NCBI GenBank assembly: GCA_000980375.1
Contig: LARD01000004.1
Span: forward strand, 1 to 64,000
Direction: 5' to 3'
DNA from: Clostridium sp. K4410.MGS-306
GTDB taxonomy: Bacteria > Cyanobacteriota > Vampirovibrionia > Gastranaerophilales > Gastranaerophilaceae
DNA: 64,000 nucleotides
The notes under the pieces were generated by a model. It made no database searches, was not told the DNA's origin, and saw only the letters and a list, made by a program, of their open reading frames with translations. The position numbers and the translations under genes were made by a program. Positions 34,169-43,279 of the stretch are shown here, one piece after another; position 1 is the first letter of the stretch; every line of letters begins with the position of its first letter.

Positions 34169-34193
34169 AAAAAACCGGATAATTTATCCGGTT
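34169..34193 (-). terminator. Terminator of the 34.3-kb gene
   Basis: A palindrome (34173-34182 with 34184-34193; AACCGGATA arms) is followed on the minus strand by six Ts. It sits between convergent genes. Confidence 0.7.
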
Positions 34194-34256
34194 AATAATC
34201 AAGCAATAAGAAATTTGGTTTATAGTTAGGTTTGTTTTTAAATTTGTGTGCAAACA

Positions 34257-34778
34257 TTAAGCGAAGATGTTGATAACTTTTTCTTCCTGTTTTTCTTTTC
34301 CTTTGTTTGTGTTCATAGAGTTGAAAGAAAAAGGGTTTGAACCTCTTTTGTCTTTGTCTAAGTTTTTAGAATTTGTTAATTCGATTGTTCCGGGAAGGTT
34401 GAAAACGTTTCTGATTTCAGATTTTTCGCCTTCTGCAACTGGTGCAATCAATTTACCTTCGACATTTTTTTGTACTTTGTTTGTGCCCATTGCTGCCATT
34501 GTGTTGAGGTATTGAACGTTTGCAATGAAATTCTGGTTTAAGTTGATATCAAGGCCGGCATTTCTTACTGCAACAAATTTTGCTGTATCAACATTTGTTC
34601 TTTGGCTGTACAAATCGATGCCTACTTCAGGTCTTCTGAATTTAGAAAGATCAACAACGTTTGTGTCGATAGAAGTTGATTTTGCATCAGCTTTTGTAAA
34701 GATTTGCTTTGCAACTTCATTGATAGCTGAAGTATCGATATAATTTCTGTTAGTGTTTAAAGTTACGCCAAGACTCAT
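34257..34778 (-). CDS. Unknown soluble protein, 173 residues
   Basis: A 173-residue Asn- and Thr-rich protein without membrane segment or recognised motif. The N-terminus (MSLGVTLNTNRNYID) and the repeated short V-D-T-x-x-V phrases suggest extended beta structure. The C-terminus is charged (NKGKEKQEEK). Such Asn-rich proteins are common in this lineage. It has a terminator downstream and AAGGGG upstream, so it is monocistronic. Confidence 0.65.
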   Translation of the reverse strand: MSLGVTLNTNRNYIDTSAINEVAKQIFTKADAKSTSIDTNVVDLSKFRRPEVGIDLYSQRTNVDTAKFVAVRNAGLDINLNQNFIANVQYLNTMAAMGTNKVQKNVEGKLIAPVAEGEKSEIRNVFNLPGTIELTNSKNLDKDKRGSNPFSFNSMNTNKGKEKQEEKVINIFA

Positions 34779-34856
34779 TTTTTATCATACCCCTTATTGC
34801 TTGTACTTTTTATATCGGCAATTTGGATTGGAAACTTTATAATTTTTAAGTTATAA

Positions 34857-34886
34857 TTTACATAAGTTTACAATTCGTGTTATAAT
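34857..34886 (+). promoter_or_regulatory. Promoter of ftsH
   Basis: TTTACA (34857-34862) and an extended -10 TGTTATAAT ending at 34886, spacer 18. A normal leader of about 20 nt with GAGGT follows. Confidence 0.6.
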
Positions 34887-34913
34887 CGGAAAAAACATAA
34901 TTGAGGTAATGAA

Positions 34914-36785
34914 ATGAATAAAAGTCAATCTACGGGAATATGGATAGTTGTTGTACTATTGATTCTTTGTCTGGGGTCAATGCTTTTCCCAGGACAGACT
35001 ACAAGTACAAAAGATATTTCGTATTCACAGTTTCTTACAAAGGTAAAAAGCGGACAAATCGAATCTGTCCAAATTGACAAGGATACCCTGATTGCAAAAC
35101 CAAAAGCAGGGCAGGCAGAATCTGTTACTACTGTAATGAACTCTAAAAAACCCGTTCCTGTTCAATACAGAGTGATGATTCCGATGAATGATTTGAGCCT
35201 TTATCAAAAGCTTGAAGAAAAAAGCGTTGATGTAAATGTTAAAAAACCGAGCGATTCTTCTCAATTTATCGGCCTTTTGTCAATCGTTCTGCCGTTTTTG
35301 CTTATCATAGGTTTTGTTATCCTGATGGCAAAAACTCTTCAATCAGGCGGCTCGCAGGCAATGTCATTCGGCAAAAGCAAAGCCAAGCTTATGCTCGACA
35401 GCAAAGTAAAAGTTACGTTTAAAGACGTTGCCGGTATTGACGAAGAAAAACAAGAGCTTGAAGAAATTGTAGATTTTCTTAAAAACGGTGAAAAATATAT
35501 AAAACTCGGTGCCAAAATACCTAAAGGCGTTCTGCTTGTTGGTGTGCCGGGTACAGGTAAAACGTTGATGGCAAAAGCTGTTGCCGGTGAAGCAGGTGTT
35601 CCGTTCTTTTCAATCAGCGGTTCTGACTTTGTTGAAATGTTCGTCGGTGTCGGCGCTTCGCGTGTTAGAGACCTTTTTGAACAGGCTAAAAAACATCAGC
35701 CCTGTATTATATTTATAGACGAAATTGACGCTGTCGGCAGACAAAGAGGCGCAGGCATGGGCGGCGGCCATGATGAAAGAGAACAGACTCTCAACCAGCT
35801 TCTTGTTGAAATGGACGGCTTTGATGAAAATACAAACATTATTGTTATAGCTGCTACAAACAGACCCGACATTCTGGATAACGCACTGTTAAGACCCGGC
35901 CGTTTTGACAGACAGATTGTTGTACACAGACCCGATATCCTCGGCCGTGAGCAGATTCTTAACGTGCATGCAAAAAACAAACCGCTCGCTGACGATGTGG
36001 ATTTAAAAGTGCTTGCAAAAAGAACTCCCGGCTTTACCGGTGCTGATTTGCAAAACCTTTTAAACGAAGCAGCTCTGCTTGCTGCAAGAAGCAATAAAGA
36101 AAAAATTGAAATGCCTGACCTTGAAGAAGCAATAGACAAGGTAATCGCTGGCCCTGAAAAGAAAAGCAGAATCATCTCTGACGAAGAAAAAGAAAATACA
36201 GCATACCACGAAGTAGGTCACGCATTGCTTGCAAAACTGTTAAAAGATACAGACCCGCTTCATAAAGTGTCTATTATCCCGAGGGGCATGGCTCTTGGCG
36301 TTACAATGACACTGCCTGAAAAAGACCATCTGACTTTGAAAAAGTCCCAGCTTTTAGATAGAATTACAATGCTTCTTGGCGGACGTGTTGCCGAAGAGAT
36401 TATCTACGGCCCTGACTCTATTACAACAGGTGCGCAAAATGACCTTGAGAAAGTTACTTCAACAGCAAGAAACATGGTAACAACTTACGGTATGTCATTT
36501 AAAATGGGCAACATGGCCTACGGCAAGAGCGAAGAGCACGTGTTTATGGGCAGAGACTTCGGCCATTCAAGAGATTACTCCGAAGAAATTGCAGCTGATA
36601 TTGACAGAGAAGTTAAAAGGATTGTGGACGAAAGATACAACCTTGCAAAAGAACTTCTTCTGGGCAACCGCGATATGCTCGAGGTGATTTCAAAAGAATT
36701 GCTTGAAAGAGAAACCTTAGACGAAGAGGAATTCGTTGCAATCATGAAACGCGTCGAAGATTCAAGACAGCCGCATGATATGTAA
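34914..36785 (+). CDS. ftsH: ATP-dependent zinc metalloprotease FtsH
   Basis: A 623-residue membrane protease. Two N-terminal membrane segments (about 7-24 and 117-140) flank a short extracytoplasmic domain. The AAA module has Walker A GVPGTGKT, Walker [16 protein letters not shown] and the second region of homology [14 protein letters not shown]. The zinc site is HEVGH, with the third ligand in the [16 protein letters not shown] block ([15 protein letters not shown]). Full length. A terminator follows. Confidence 0.97.
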   Translation: MNKSQSTGIWIVVVLLILCLGSMLFPGQTTSTKDISYSQFLTKVKSGQIESVQIDKDTLIAKPKAGQAESVTTVMNSKKPVPVQYRVMIPMNDLSLYQKLEEKSVDVNVKKPSDSSQFIGLLSIVLPFLLIIGFVILMAKTLQSGGSQAMSFGKSKAKLMLDSKVKVTFKDVAGIDEEKQELEEIVDFLKNGEKYIKLGAKIPKGVLLVGVPGTGKTLMAKAVAGEAGVPFFSISGSDFVEMFVGVGASRVRDLFEQAKKHQPCIIFIDEIDAVGRQRGAGMGGGHDEREQTLNQLLVEMDGFDENTNIIVIAATNRPDILDNALLRPGRFDRQIVVHRPDILGREQILNVHAKNKPLADDVDLKVLAKRTPGFTGADLQNLLNEAALLAARSNKEKIEMPDLEEAIDKVIAGPEKKSRIISDEEKENTAYHEVGHALLAKLLKDTDPLHKVSIIPRGMALGVTMTLPEKDHLTLKKSQLLDRITMLLGGRVAEEIIYGPDSITTGAQNDLEKVTSTARNMVTTYGMSFKMGNMAYGKSEEHVFMGRDFGHSRDYSEEIAADIDREVKRIVDERYNLAKELLLGNRDMLEVISKELLERETLDEEEFVAIMKRVEDSRQPHDM

Positions 36786-36809
36786 TAATTGATTATTATA
36801 ACTTTGTGT

Positions 36810-36839
36810 AAAGGGCAAACATTAGTTTGCTCTTTATTT
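36810..36839 (+). terminator. Terminator of ftsH
   Basis: An 11-bp stem with one G-U pair (36810-36820 with 36825-36835, loop ATTA), followed by a short T-rich tract. Confidence 0.6.
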
Positions 36840-36928
36840 GTGTGAATAAGTATTGTTTCTTAAAGTTATTCTGGATATTCCAATAGTAGTTGATTACCTA
36901 TTTTGATGTTTTTCTGTATCTTAAAGTT

Positions 36929-37300
36929 ATGTACGATATAAAAATAATATTTGGCAGTAATGTTAGAAAACTAAGAAATAAATTAAATTTAAGTCAGGAC
37001 CAGTTTAGTGAAAAAATAGCAATCGGCCCGACAACCTTAAGTGTAATAGAATCAGGTAAAAGCTTTACAACCTCTGATACTATAAATAATATCTGTACAA
37101 CATTTAATATACCGGCGTCATATTTATTTGAGATTGATTCACGATACATAACTAATGAATATGGAAATAAAAAAGAAATAGTAGATGATATTAAATTACT
37201 GCTTAACACGTTAGATTACGATAAATTGAAGCTTACTGTTAACTTTATTCAAATGTTGGGGGAAAATACTTCTATAACTTCAATTAAATCAAAGTTATGA
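36929..37300 (+). CDS. XRE-family transcriptional regulator
   Basis: A 123-residue DNA-binding protein. The N-terminal helix-turn-helix (about 10-60) reads VRKLRNKLNLSQDQFSEKIA then GPTTLSVIESGKSF, typical of Cro/CI-type XRE domains. The C-terminal 50 residues are charged helix. The start ATG follows a copy of TCTTAAAGTTAT; a second copy lies 52 bases upstream (36859-36870), a possible operator pair. It converges with a second XRE gene. Confidence 0.75.
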   Translation: MYDIKIIFGSNVRKLRNKLNLSQDQFSEKIAIGPTTLSVIESGKSFTTSDTINNICTTFNIPASYLFEIDSRYITNEYGNKKEIVDDIKLLLNTLDYDKLKLTVNFIQMLGENTSITSIKSKL

Positions 37301-37321
37301 GGTTAAATTGAATGCAAAAAA

Positions 37322-37651
37322 TTAAGCTCTATGGGTTTTCTTGTATGCTTTAACGCATAACAAAAAACACTCAAATGCTTTGTCATCCATATCTTTGCAG
37401 TGAGCAATTAGTGTTTTAATACGTCCATCTTCTTGTTCTTTTGAGTCAAAATCAAATAATTCTGTGTAACTAATATTAAACGCATTTTTTAGAGCCTCTA
37501 ATGTTTCAGCTTTTACAAAATGGTCTCCATTTTCAATTCTGCTAATGGCAAGTGCTTCTACACCTACTAATTCAGCAAGCTCTGCTTGAGAAAGTTTTCT
37601 AGCAGTTCTTAAGGCTTTAATTCTTTTTCCAAAGTCTTTCTTTAAACTCAT
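37322..37651 (-). CDS. XRE-family transcriptional regulator
   Basis: A 109-residue protein with an N-terminal HTH (KRIKALRTARKLSQAELAEL, then ALAISRIENGDHF) and an acidic helical C-terminus. Upstream (37681-37710) lies a palindrome, ATCCTATTAGGAT, between a possible -35 and -10, suggesting autoregulation. It is convergent with the first XRE gene and divergent from the 37.8-kb gene. Confidence 0.8.
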   Translation of the reverse strand: MSLKKDFGKRIKALRTARKLSQAELAELVGVEALAISRIENGDHFVKAETLEALKNAFNISYTELFDFDSKEQEDGRIKTLIAHCKDMDDKAFECFLLCVKAYKKTHRA

Positions 37652-37687
37652 TTTTCAAGTTTAGGAGGATTCTTTATATTAATCTAT

Positions 37688-37700
37688 ATCCTATTAGGAT
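37688..37700. promoter_or_regulatory. Palindromic operator candidate
   Basis: ATCCTATTAGGAT is a perfect palindrome around the central T. On the minus strand it sits between TTGATT (37707-37702) and a weak -10. A related AGGAGGATTC lies at 37671-37680, nearer the minus-strand XRE gene. Confidence 0.45.
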
Positions 37701-37814
37701 TCAATCAATATATTTGTATTACAGATAAAATGGCCACATGGCTAATTCTTTTTTATCTTTATGTTTTTTAAAATAATATTGGAAATTCAAATAATAATTT
37801 AATAGAGGCGGTAT

Positions 37815-38336
37815 ATGGTAAACTTAGCTAATAATTCATTGTTTAAAGCTTCTGAAACAAAATTTTATTTAAAAATAGACAGACTGTTAATAAAAGTGTG
37901 TTTAGATTTTTCTAATCAAATGTCTTCTTTTGTTATTGACTGCATTAATAATTTAGAAATTGAATATATGATTGCTTTTTTGACACAAAGATTGTCGCTT
38001 AATAAAAAGCGAACACTTAAAAAAGTATTAAGCTATATTGATTGTCGTTTTTTATTTGAAGAAAAAAGTAAGCGTGAACATTTGATAGAAAAATTATTCG
38101 AGGATAATCCTTTAGTTGGCAAATTAATTTTGGTTTGGTTTTTTGTAGATAATTTATTATTGGCAAGATTTTCGATGCCATTAACAAGTATGGAAAATAA
38201 AATTTTGAAATATATTTCTTTAATTGGAGATTATAAAATGGCGTGTGCTAAATATAAACTTTCTGACTTTGAATCTAACCATTTACTGGGTTGTGCAGCT
38301 GTCTTAAAAATAGATTTTAATCCATCCAAAAAATAA
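37815..38336 (+). CDS. Unknown protein, 173 residues
   Basis: A 173-residue soluble, largely helical protein, Leu- and Lys-rich, with no recognised motif. The base composition is even more AT-rich than its neighbours. It lies divergent from the minus-strand XRE gene and shares the intergenic operator region, so the regulator probably controls it. Its start is supported by GAGGCGG upstream. Possibly part of a small accessory insertion. Confidence 0.55.
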   Translation: MVNLANNSLFKASETKFYLKIDRLLIKVCLDFSNQMSSFVIDCINNLEIEYMIAFLTQRLSLNKKRTLKKVLSYIDCRFLFEEKSKREHLIEKLFEDNPLVGKLILVWFFVDNLLLARFSMPLTSMENKILKYISLIGDYKMACAKYKLSDFESNHLLGCAAVLKIDFNPSKK

Positions 38337-38359
38337 TGTTATTTCTTCTGTTTTTTTCA

Positions 38360-38365
38360 TATAAT
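38360..38365 (+). promoter_or_regulatory. -10 box of miaB, predicted leaderless
   Basis: TATAAT ends seven bases before the miaB ATG. Only Ts lie between, with no ribosome binding site. Confidence 0.5.
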
Positions 38366-38372
38366 TTTTTTT

Positions 38373-39782
38373 ATGGAAAATAAGAATTTTTTGAAAAAGG
38401 TTTATATTGAAACTATGGGGTGTCAGATGAACAAGTCTGACACGGAAAGAATACTCGGTATGCTTTCGCATTTCGGGTATGAGCATACAGAAGAATCTAA
38501 AGATGCGGATTTGCTTATCGTGAACACCTGTTCAATCCGCCAGCTGTCTGCTGACAAGGCATACAGCCTTGTGGGCGTGTGGGGTAAATGGAAAAACGAT
38601 GAGCGCCAAAAAGAATTACAGGGCAAACCGTTTAAAGAGATAAAAATCGCTTTTTGCGGATGTGTTGCGCAGCAGGATAAAGAAAAACTCTTAAAGCGTT
38701 TTCCATATGTTGATCTTGTGTTTGGCACAAACAACGTATACGAGCTGCCGGACTTGATAAAAAGAATCAATGAAGGCGAAAGAGTATGTGCAACAAACGA
38801 AACACCTAAAAAATTCACAGACGGCGAAGAAGAGGCGAAATACGAAATTAAACGCGCCAAAAGCCTCAACGCCTGGATTCCGATTATGGAAGGCTGCAAC
38901 AATTTTTGCACATACTGTATAGTCCCGTTTACAAGAGGGCGGGAAAGAAGCCGAAAACCCGCAGAAATTATAGCAGAAGCTAAAAAGGCTGTAGCAGAAG
39001 GATTTAAAGAAATCACACTGCTCGGTCAAAACGTGGACAGCTACGGAAAAACACTGGATGCAAACAATGATTACGATGGCAGAGACGTCACATTGGCTAA
39101 TCTTCTTCGGGACTTGAATAAAATCGACGGTAAGTTTAGAATCCGTTTTGTGACATCTTATCCGACAGATATTTCGGATGATTTGATACAGGCAGTCAAA
39201 GAATGTGACAAGGTGTGCGAATTTTTCCACATACCGATGCAGTCAGGCAATTCAAACGTATTAAAAGAAATGAACCGCCGTTACGACCGTGAGCAATACG
39301 GCAAAATTGTAAAAAAAATCCGTGAAACTTTCGAGGATGTTGCAATAACTTCGGATTTTATTGCAGGGTTCCCTGGTGAAACAGAAGAAGAATTTCTTGA
39401 TACATTGAGTGCAATTGATGAGTTTGAGCTGGATTATTCAAACACCGCAGCATATTCCCCGCGTGTTAAAACAAAAGCAGCAAAATGGACAGACAAATTT
39501 ATCGACGAAGAAACTAAATTTGAAAGACTTGCCCGTTTGAACGAAAAAAACAGACAGGCTTGTCTAAAATCCAACGAAAAATGCATGGGAAAAACTTTTG
39601 AAATCCTTGTAGAATCATACGAAAACAAAGACGGCGAAATTATTCTTGCCGGTCGTGCTCCAAACAACAAAATTGTTCACTTCAGAGGAGATAAAGCACT
39701 TGTCGGAGAGTTTGTTGACGTAAAAATTACAGGTGCCAGCACGTGGCATTTGCGCGGAGAACTCGATGAAAAAAATATTTAA
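38373..39782 (+). CDS. miaB: tRNA-2-methylthio-N6-dimethylallyladenosine synthase
   Basis: A 469-residue radical-SAM methylthiotransferase that modifies the product of miaA. Three domains: UPF0004 (about 10-130, with Cys ligands in TMGCQMN, VNTCSIR and FCGCV), radical SAM with CNNFCTYCIVPFTRG at about 175, and a C-terminal TRAM domain (from about 395). Full length. It overlaps the SNase-like gene by 17 bases. Confidence 0.96.
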   Translation: MENKNFLKKVYIETMGCQMNKSDTERILGMLSHFGYEHTEESKDADLLIVNTCSIRQLSADKAYSLVGVWGKWKNDERQKELQGKPFKEIKIAFCGCVAQQDKEKLLKRFPYVDLVFGTNNVYELPDLIKRINEGERVCATNETPKKFTDGEEEAKYEIKRAKSLNAWIPIMEGCNNFCTYCIVPFTRGRERSRKPAEIIAEAKKAVAEGFKEITLLGQNVDSYGKTLDANNDYDGRDVTLANLLRDLNKIDGKFRIRFVTSYPTDISDDLIQAVKECDKVCEFFHIPMQSGNSNVLKEMNRRYDREQYGKIVKKIRETFEDVAITSDFIAGFPGETEEEFLDTLSAIDEFELDYSNTAAYSPRVKTKAAKWTDKFIDEETKFERLARLNEKNRQACLKSNEKCMGKTFEILVESYENKDGEIILAGRAPNNKIVHFRGDKALVGEFVDVKITGASTWHLRGELDEKNI

Positions 39783-40221
39783 AACTTTGATCTTAACAAC
39801 AATGATGACAGGCATGTGCCTTCCGGCATTTGCAATAAAAAATAAAAATCCTGTTGTTTGGAACCAAAAAGAACCCGTTGAGGTGTTGGCTGTTAACAAT
39901 GCTCTTTCAATGGATATAATTTTCAATAGGATGAGAACACTCGCTTTTATGGCAAATCTTGATTGTCATGAATTTTCAAGATCTTATCCTTTAAAAAGCT
40001 CAACAGGAAAAACATATGTCAGACAGCGTAGACAAAGCGTGAGAGAAAATACAAGAGCTGCTGAATATATTGCCAAAGTTTTCAGCGAGAACAGCGGTAA
40101 TATATATTTTGCACCTAACGGGCTGGGGCTTTTTGCTCCCCTTGTCGGCGAGTTTTATATAGGCAACGAAAGCCTAAGCAAAATCCTTGTTCAAAAAGGT
40201 TATTGTTCTTACGTTGAATAA
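39766..40221 (+). CDS. Secreted SNase-like protein, degenerate active site
   Basis: A 151-residue protein with a signal peptide (MKKIFKTLILTTMMTGMCLP then AFA, cleavage after residue 23 or so). The rest resembles the staphylococcal nuclease fold: a VEVLAVNNALSMDII strand pair, a long helix (ENTRAAEYIAKVF) and the C-terminal NESLSKILVQKGYC block. The catalytic Arg-Glu-Arg residues of active SNases are not visible, so it may be inactive. ATG at 39766 is used rather than the upstream in-frame start, because it begins the signal peptide. It overlaps miaB. Confidence 0.55.
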   Translation: MKKIFKTLILTTMMTGMCLPAFAIKNKNPVVWNQKEPVEVLAVNNALSMDIIFNRMRTLAFMANLDCHEFSRSYPLKSSTGKTYVRQRRQSVRENTRAAEYIAKVFSENSGNIYFAPNGLGLFAPLVGEFYIGNESLSKILVQKGYCSYVE

Positions 40222-40228
40222 AAAAATA

Positions 40229-40257
40229 TTGTATTAAAGTTTTTAATAATTTATACT
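40229..40257 (+). promoter_or_regulatory. Promoter of the dapA operon
   Basis: TTGTAT (40229-40234) and TATACT (40252-40257) with a 17-base spacer. The leader of about 27 nt carries AAGGAGA. Confidence 0.65.
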
Positions 40258-40291
40258 GGGATTAGAAGAACAGTTTCAAGGAGAGTTTTTT

Positions 40292-41179
40292 ATGGCTATG
40301 CGTTTTGATGCGGGTGAAATTATTACGGCAATGATTACGCCGATGGATAAGGACAGAAAAGTCGATTACAAGGCGCTGGAAAAACTCGTTGCACATCTGA
40401 TAGCCACAGGCACGGAGAGCATTCTTGTTGCCGGTACAACAGGCGAATCTCCTACGCTGACTCACGATGAAGAAGTTGAGATTTTCAGATTTGTAAAAAA
40501 AGTGGCCAACGGCCGTGCAAAACTCATTATGGGAGCAGGCTCCAACTGCACACAGACAGCTGTTATGGCTACAAACAATGCTAAAGAATGCGGCGCTGAT
40601 GCTATTTTGTCAGTTGTCCCTTATTACAATAAACCTTCACAAAAAGGCTTGATTGAGCATTTTTCTACAATTGCAAAGTCTACTGATCTGCCTGTGCTTT
40701 TGTATAATATTCCCGGCAGAACAGGCATTACTATGCAGCCCGAAACAATTGCTCACCTTGCAAAAGAACACAAAAATATTTTTGCTGTAAAACAAAGCCT
40801 TGCTGACATGGACGTTATTACAGAGACAAGACGCCTTTGTCCGGATGACTTTGTTATTTACTCAGGAGATGACAGTCTTACTCTGCCAATGGTGTCTGTT
40901 GGTGCTCACGGTGTAATTTCTGTTGCATCTCATATTATCGGCAACCAAATGCATGAGATGTTGAACCTGTACAAAGGCGGCAAAGTAAAAGAAGCTACGG
41001 ATATGCATTTAAATTTGTATCCGCTTTTCAAAAAAATCTTTATGGCGCCAAACCCTGTGCCTGTTAAAGAGTGCCTTAAAAAAATGGGTATTATAGAAAA
41101 CTATGTAAGACGCCCGCTTGTTGAACTTGATGAAGAGGAAAGAAATGAGCTGTATTCTGTTCTGGAACAGTACATTTAG
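40292..41179 (+). CDS. dapA: 4-Hydroxy-tetrahydrodipicolinate synthase
   Basis: A 295-residue aldolase of lysine and peptidoglycan precursor synthesis (pyruvate plus aspartate semialdehyde). GTTGESPTL, PYYNKPSQKG, YNIPGRTG and the Schiff-base lysine in FAVKQSLAD are visible. Tyr and Arg residues of true DapA (PYYN, PGRTG) are kept, which favours DapA over related aldolases. First gene of a six-gene operon with an otherwise non-lysine set. Confidence 0.92.
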   Translation: MAMRFDAGEIITAMITPMDKDRKVDYKALEKLVAHLIATGTESILVAGTTGESPTLTHDEEVEIFRFVKKVANGRAKLIMGAGSNCTQTAVMATNNAKECGADAILSVVPYYNKPSQKGLIEHFSTIAKSTDLPVLLYNIPGRTGITMQPETIAHLAKEHKNIFAVKQSLADMDVITETRRLCPDDFVIYSGDDSLTLPMVSVGAHGVISVASHIIGNQMHEMLNLYKGGKVKEATDMHLNLYPLFKKIFMAPNPVPVKECLKKMGIIENYVRRPLVELDEEERNELYSVLEQYI

Positions 41180-41193
41180 TCTTGAGGAATGTG

Positions 41194-41856
41194 ATGAAGA
41201 ATTTTCAATTCTTTTGTGATTTTGACGGTACTATTACAAAAGAAGATACCCTAAACAAATTTTTACGCGTTTATGCAAAAACCGACTGGCTTGAAGTCGA
41301 AGAAAAATGGATGAACGGTGCTATTGGCTCAAAACAGTGCATAGAAGAACAAATGCAGCTGTTCCCTTTGATGGAGCAAAAAACTATAGATGAATTTATT
41401 GAGTCTATAGAAATTGATGAGACTTTTCCTGATTTTTTGGAATATTTAAAGTCCGAAGATATAGATTTTACAATAGTGTCAGACGGTTTTGATTATTTTA
41501 TAGAAAGAATTCTTGCAAAAAATAACATAAATGGCGTAAAGATTTTTTCCAACAAACTCAAATTTGAAAATGGCAGATTCCAAACATTTTTTCCGCATTT
41601 TAACGAAAACTGCAAACGAAAATCAGGAGTTTGTAAATGCAGTGTTGTAAAAAATCATAGAATTGTTACAAAGCCCGTATTGTACGCAGGGGACGGGTTA
41701 TCAGACTTTTGTGTGAGCCGCAAGGTTGATATTCTATTTGCCAAAGGCTCGCTGTTGGAGTATTGTAAAGATACTAAAAATGATTACCGTGATGGTTTTG
41801 ACCTTGTGGGTTTCAAATCTTTTGATGAAATTAAAAACTATATAAAAAGCGTATAA
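41194..41856 (+). CDS. HAD-superfamily phosphatase (MtnX-like)
   Basis: A 220-residue haloacid-dehalogenase-type phosphatase. Motif I FCDFDGTITKEDT, motif II TIVSDGFDYF and motif III GDGLSDFCVS are all present. The layout resembles MtnX-like 2-hydroxy-3-keto-5-methylthiopentenyl-1-phosphate phosphatases or phosphoserine phosphatases; the substrate is unknown. The ATG at 41194 follows GAGGAATGTG. It lies 14 bases after dapA. Confidence 0.82.
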   Translation: MKNFQFFCDFDGTITKEDTLNKFLRVYAKTDWLEVEEKWMNGAIGSKQCIEEQMQLFPLMEQKTIDEFIESIEIDETFPDFLEYLKSEDIDFTIVSDGFDYFIERILAKNNINGVKIFSNKLKFENGRFQTFFPHFNENCKRKSGVCKCSVVKNHRIVTKPVLYAGDGLSDFCVSRKVDILFAKGSLLEYCKDTKNDYRDGFDLVGFKSFDEIKNYIKSV

Positions 41857-41868
41857 AAGGAGAGAGTA

Positions 41869-43266
41869 ATGTTAGATACAAAAATGAAGCTTTCTGATGA
41901 AGAAATTAAAGCAATAGATAAAGAATATTGCTCCTGGGGCGATACTGTTCATTATCATGATGATCAGACTATCTTCAGAGACTGCGAAGGCTCTTATATG
42001 TATGACGGAAAAGACACTCCCTATCTTGATTTGCAAATGTGGTACTCAAGCTGCAACTTGGGCTACAAAAACAAAAGAGTTCTAAATGCTGTACTTGACC
42101 AGTATCAGACAATGCCTCAGATTTCATCAAGATTTGTGTACGATTACAAGGCTCTCCTTGCAGAAAAAATTGCAAAAGCAAACCTCGACAGATACGGTAT
42201 CAAAGGCCGTGTACAGTTTAACGTGGGCGGTGCTCAAGTTAACGAAGATATGCTGAAATTAATCAGAAACTATACAAAAAAACCGAGAATGTTTGCGTTT
42301 ATGGGCGGATATCACGGCCGTACTATCGGTACAACAGCCGTTACTTCAAGCTACAGATACAGAGAACACTTTGGTCACATGTCTGACACTGCTCATTTTG
42401 TTCCTTTTCCGTATTGCTTTAGATGTCCGTATGACAAAAAATGCGAATCTTGCAATATGTACTGTGTAAAACAGTTTGCAAAACTTTTTGAAAGCGAATA
42501 CAACGGTGTTTATGACCCTAAAACAAAAGATTGTGAATTCGGCGGATTTATTGCAGAGCCTTTGCTTGGCACGGGCGGTTATATTGTTCCTCCGAAAGGA
42601 TATTTTAAAGAATTGAAAAAAGTTCTCGAAGAACACAACATCCTGTTTATGGTAGATGAAGTACAGATGGGCTGCTTCAGAACAGGTAAACTCTGGGCAA
42701 TGGAGCACTTCGGGGTTAAACCTGATGCTATGACTTTTGCAAAATCTATCACAAACGGTATGAATCCGCTTGCAGGCATGTGGGCAAAAGAAGAATTGAT
42801 TAATCCGAAAGTATTCCCTGCCGGCAGAACACACTCTACCTATGCTGCCAATCCAATAGGAACACGTGCCGGATATGAGGTTATGAGTATTTTTGATGAA
42901 GAAAGAAAAGAGCTCGAGTCTGAAATTGCACGCAAAGGTGCAAAATTCCTCGATGGATTAAAAGCTCTTGAAAAGAAATACAAAAATATCGGTACAGTTA
43001 ACGGCCTTGGTTTTGCTTTGAGTGTTGAAGTTACGGAAGCAGACAGATTTACACCTGCAAGAGAGCTTTGCGACGAAATTATCGAGGCAGGTCTTAAGGG
43101 TGATTTAACTTACAAAGGCAAAAAATGCGGTTTGATTCTCAACAACGGAGGATATTTCAAAAATATCATCACTCTTGTTCCTCAGCTTTATATTTCCGAC
43201 GAAGAAATTGACATGGCTCTTGAACTTATGGATCAATTATTCGACAGATACATGGAAAAGGCTTAA
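41869..43266 (+). CDS. Class III aminotransferase
   Basis: A 465-residue PLP enzyme of the class III (ornithine/GABA-type) family. The MVDEVQMGCFRTGKLWAMEH block and the PLP lysine in TFAKSITNGM are clear. A cysteine-rich insertion (RCPYDKKCESCNMYC, about 184-198) follows the GYHGRTIG segment; similar RCPF-type insertions occur in this family. Substrate not readable. AGGAGAG lies before the ATG. Third gene of the operon. Confidence 0.88.
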   Translation: MLDTKMKLSDEEIKAIDKEYCSWGDTVHYHDDQTIFRDCEGSYMYDGKDTPYLDLQMWYSSCNLGYKNKRVLNAVLDQYQTMPQISSRFVYDYKALLAEKIAKANLDRYGIKGRVQFNVGGAQVNEDMLKLIRNYTKKPRMFAFMGGYHGRTIGTTAVTSSYRYREHFGHMSDTAHFVPFPYCFRCPYDKKCESCNMYCVKQFAKLFESEYNGVYDPKTKDCEFGGFIAEPLLGTGGYIVPPKGYFKELKKVLEEHNILFMVDEVQMGCFRTGKLWAMEHFGVKPDAMTFAKSITNGMNPLAGMWAKEELINPKVFPAGRTHSTYAANPIGTRAGYEVMSIFDEERKELESEIARKGAKFLDGLKALEKKYKNIGTVNGLGFALSVEVTEADRFTPARELCDEIIEAGLKGDLTYKGKKCGLILNNGGYFKNIITLVPQLYISDEEIDMALELMDQLFDRYMEKA

Positions 43267-43279
43267 TAGGATAAGACCC

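Noticed and set aside
42418..42470. Cysteine-rich insertion in the class III aminotransferase as a novel metal site
   Set aside because: RCPF/RCPY-type insertions after the GYHG segment occur in several normal class III aminotransferases; not enough to call novel.
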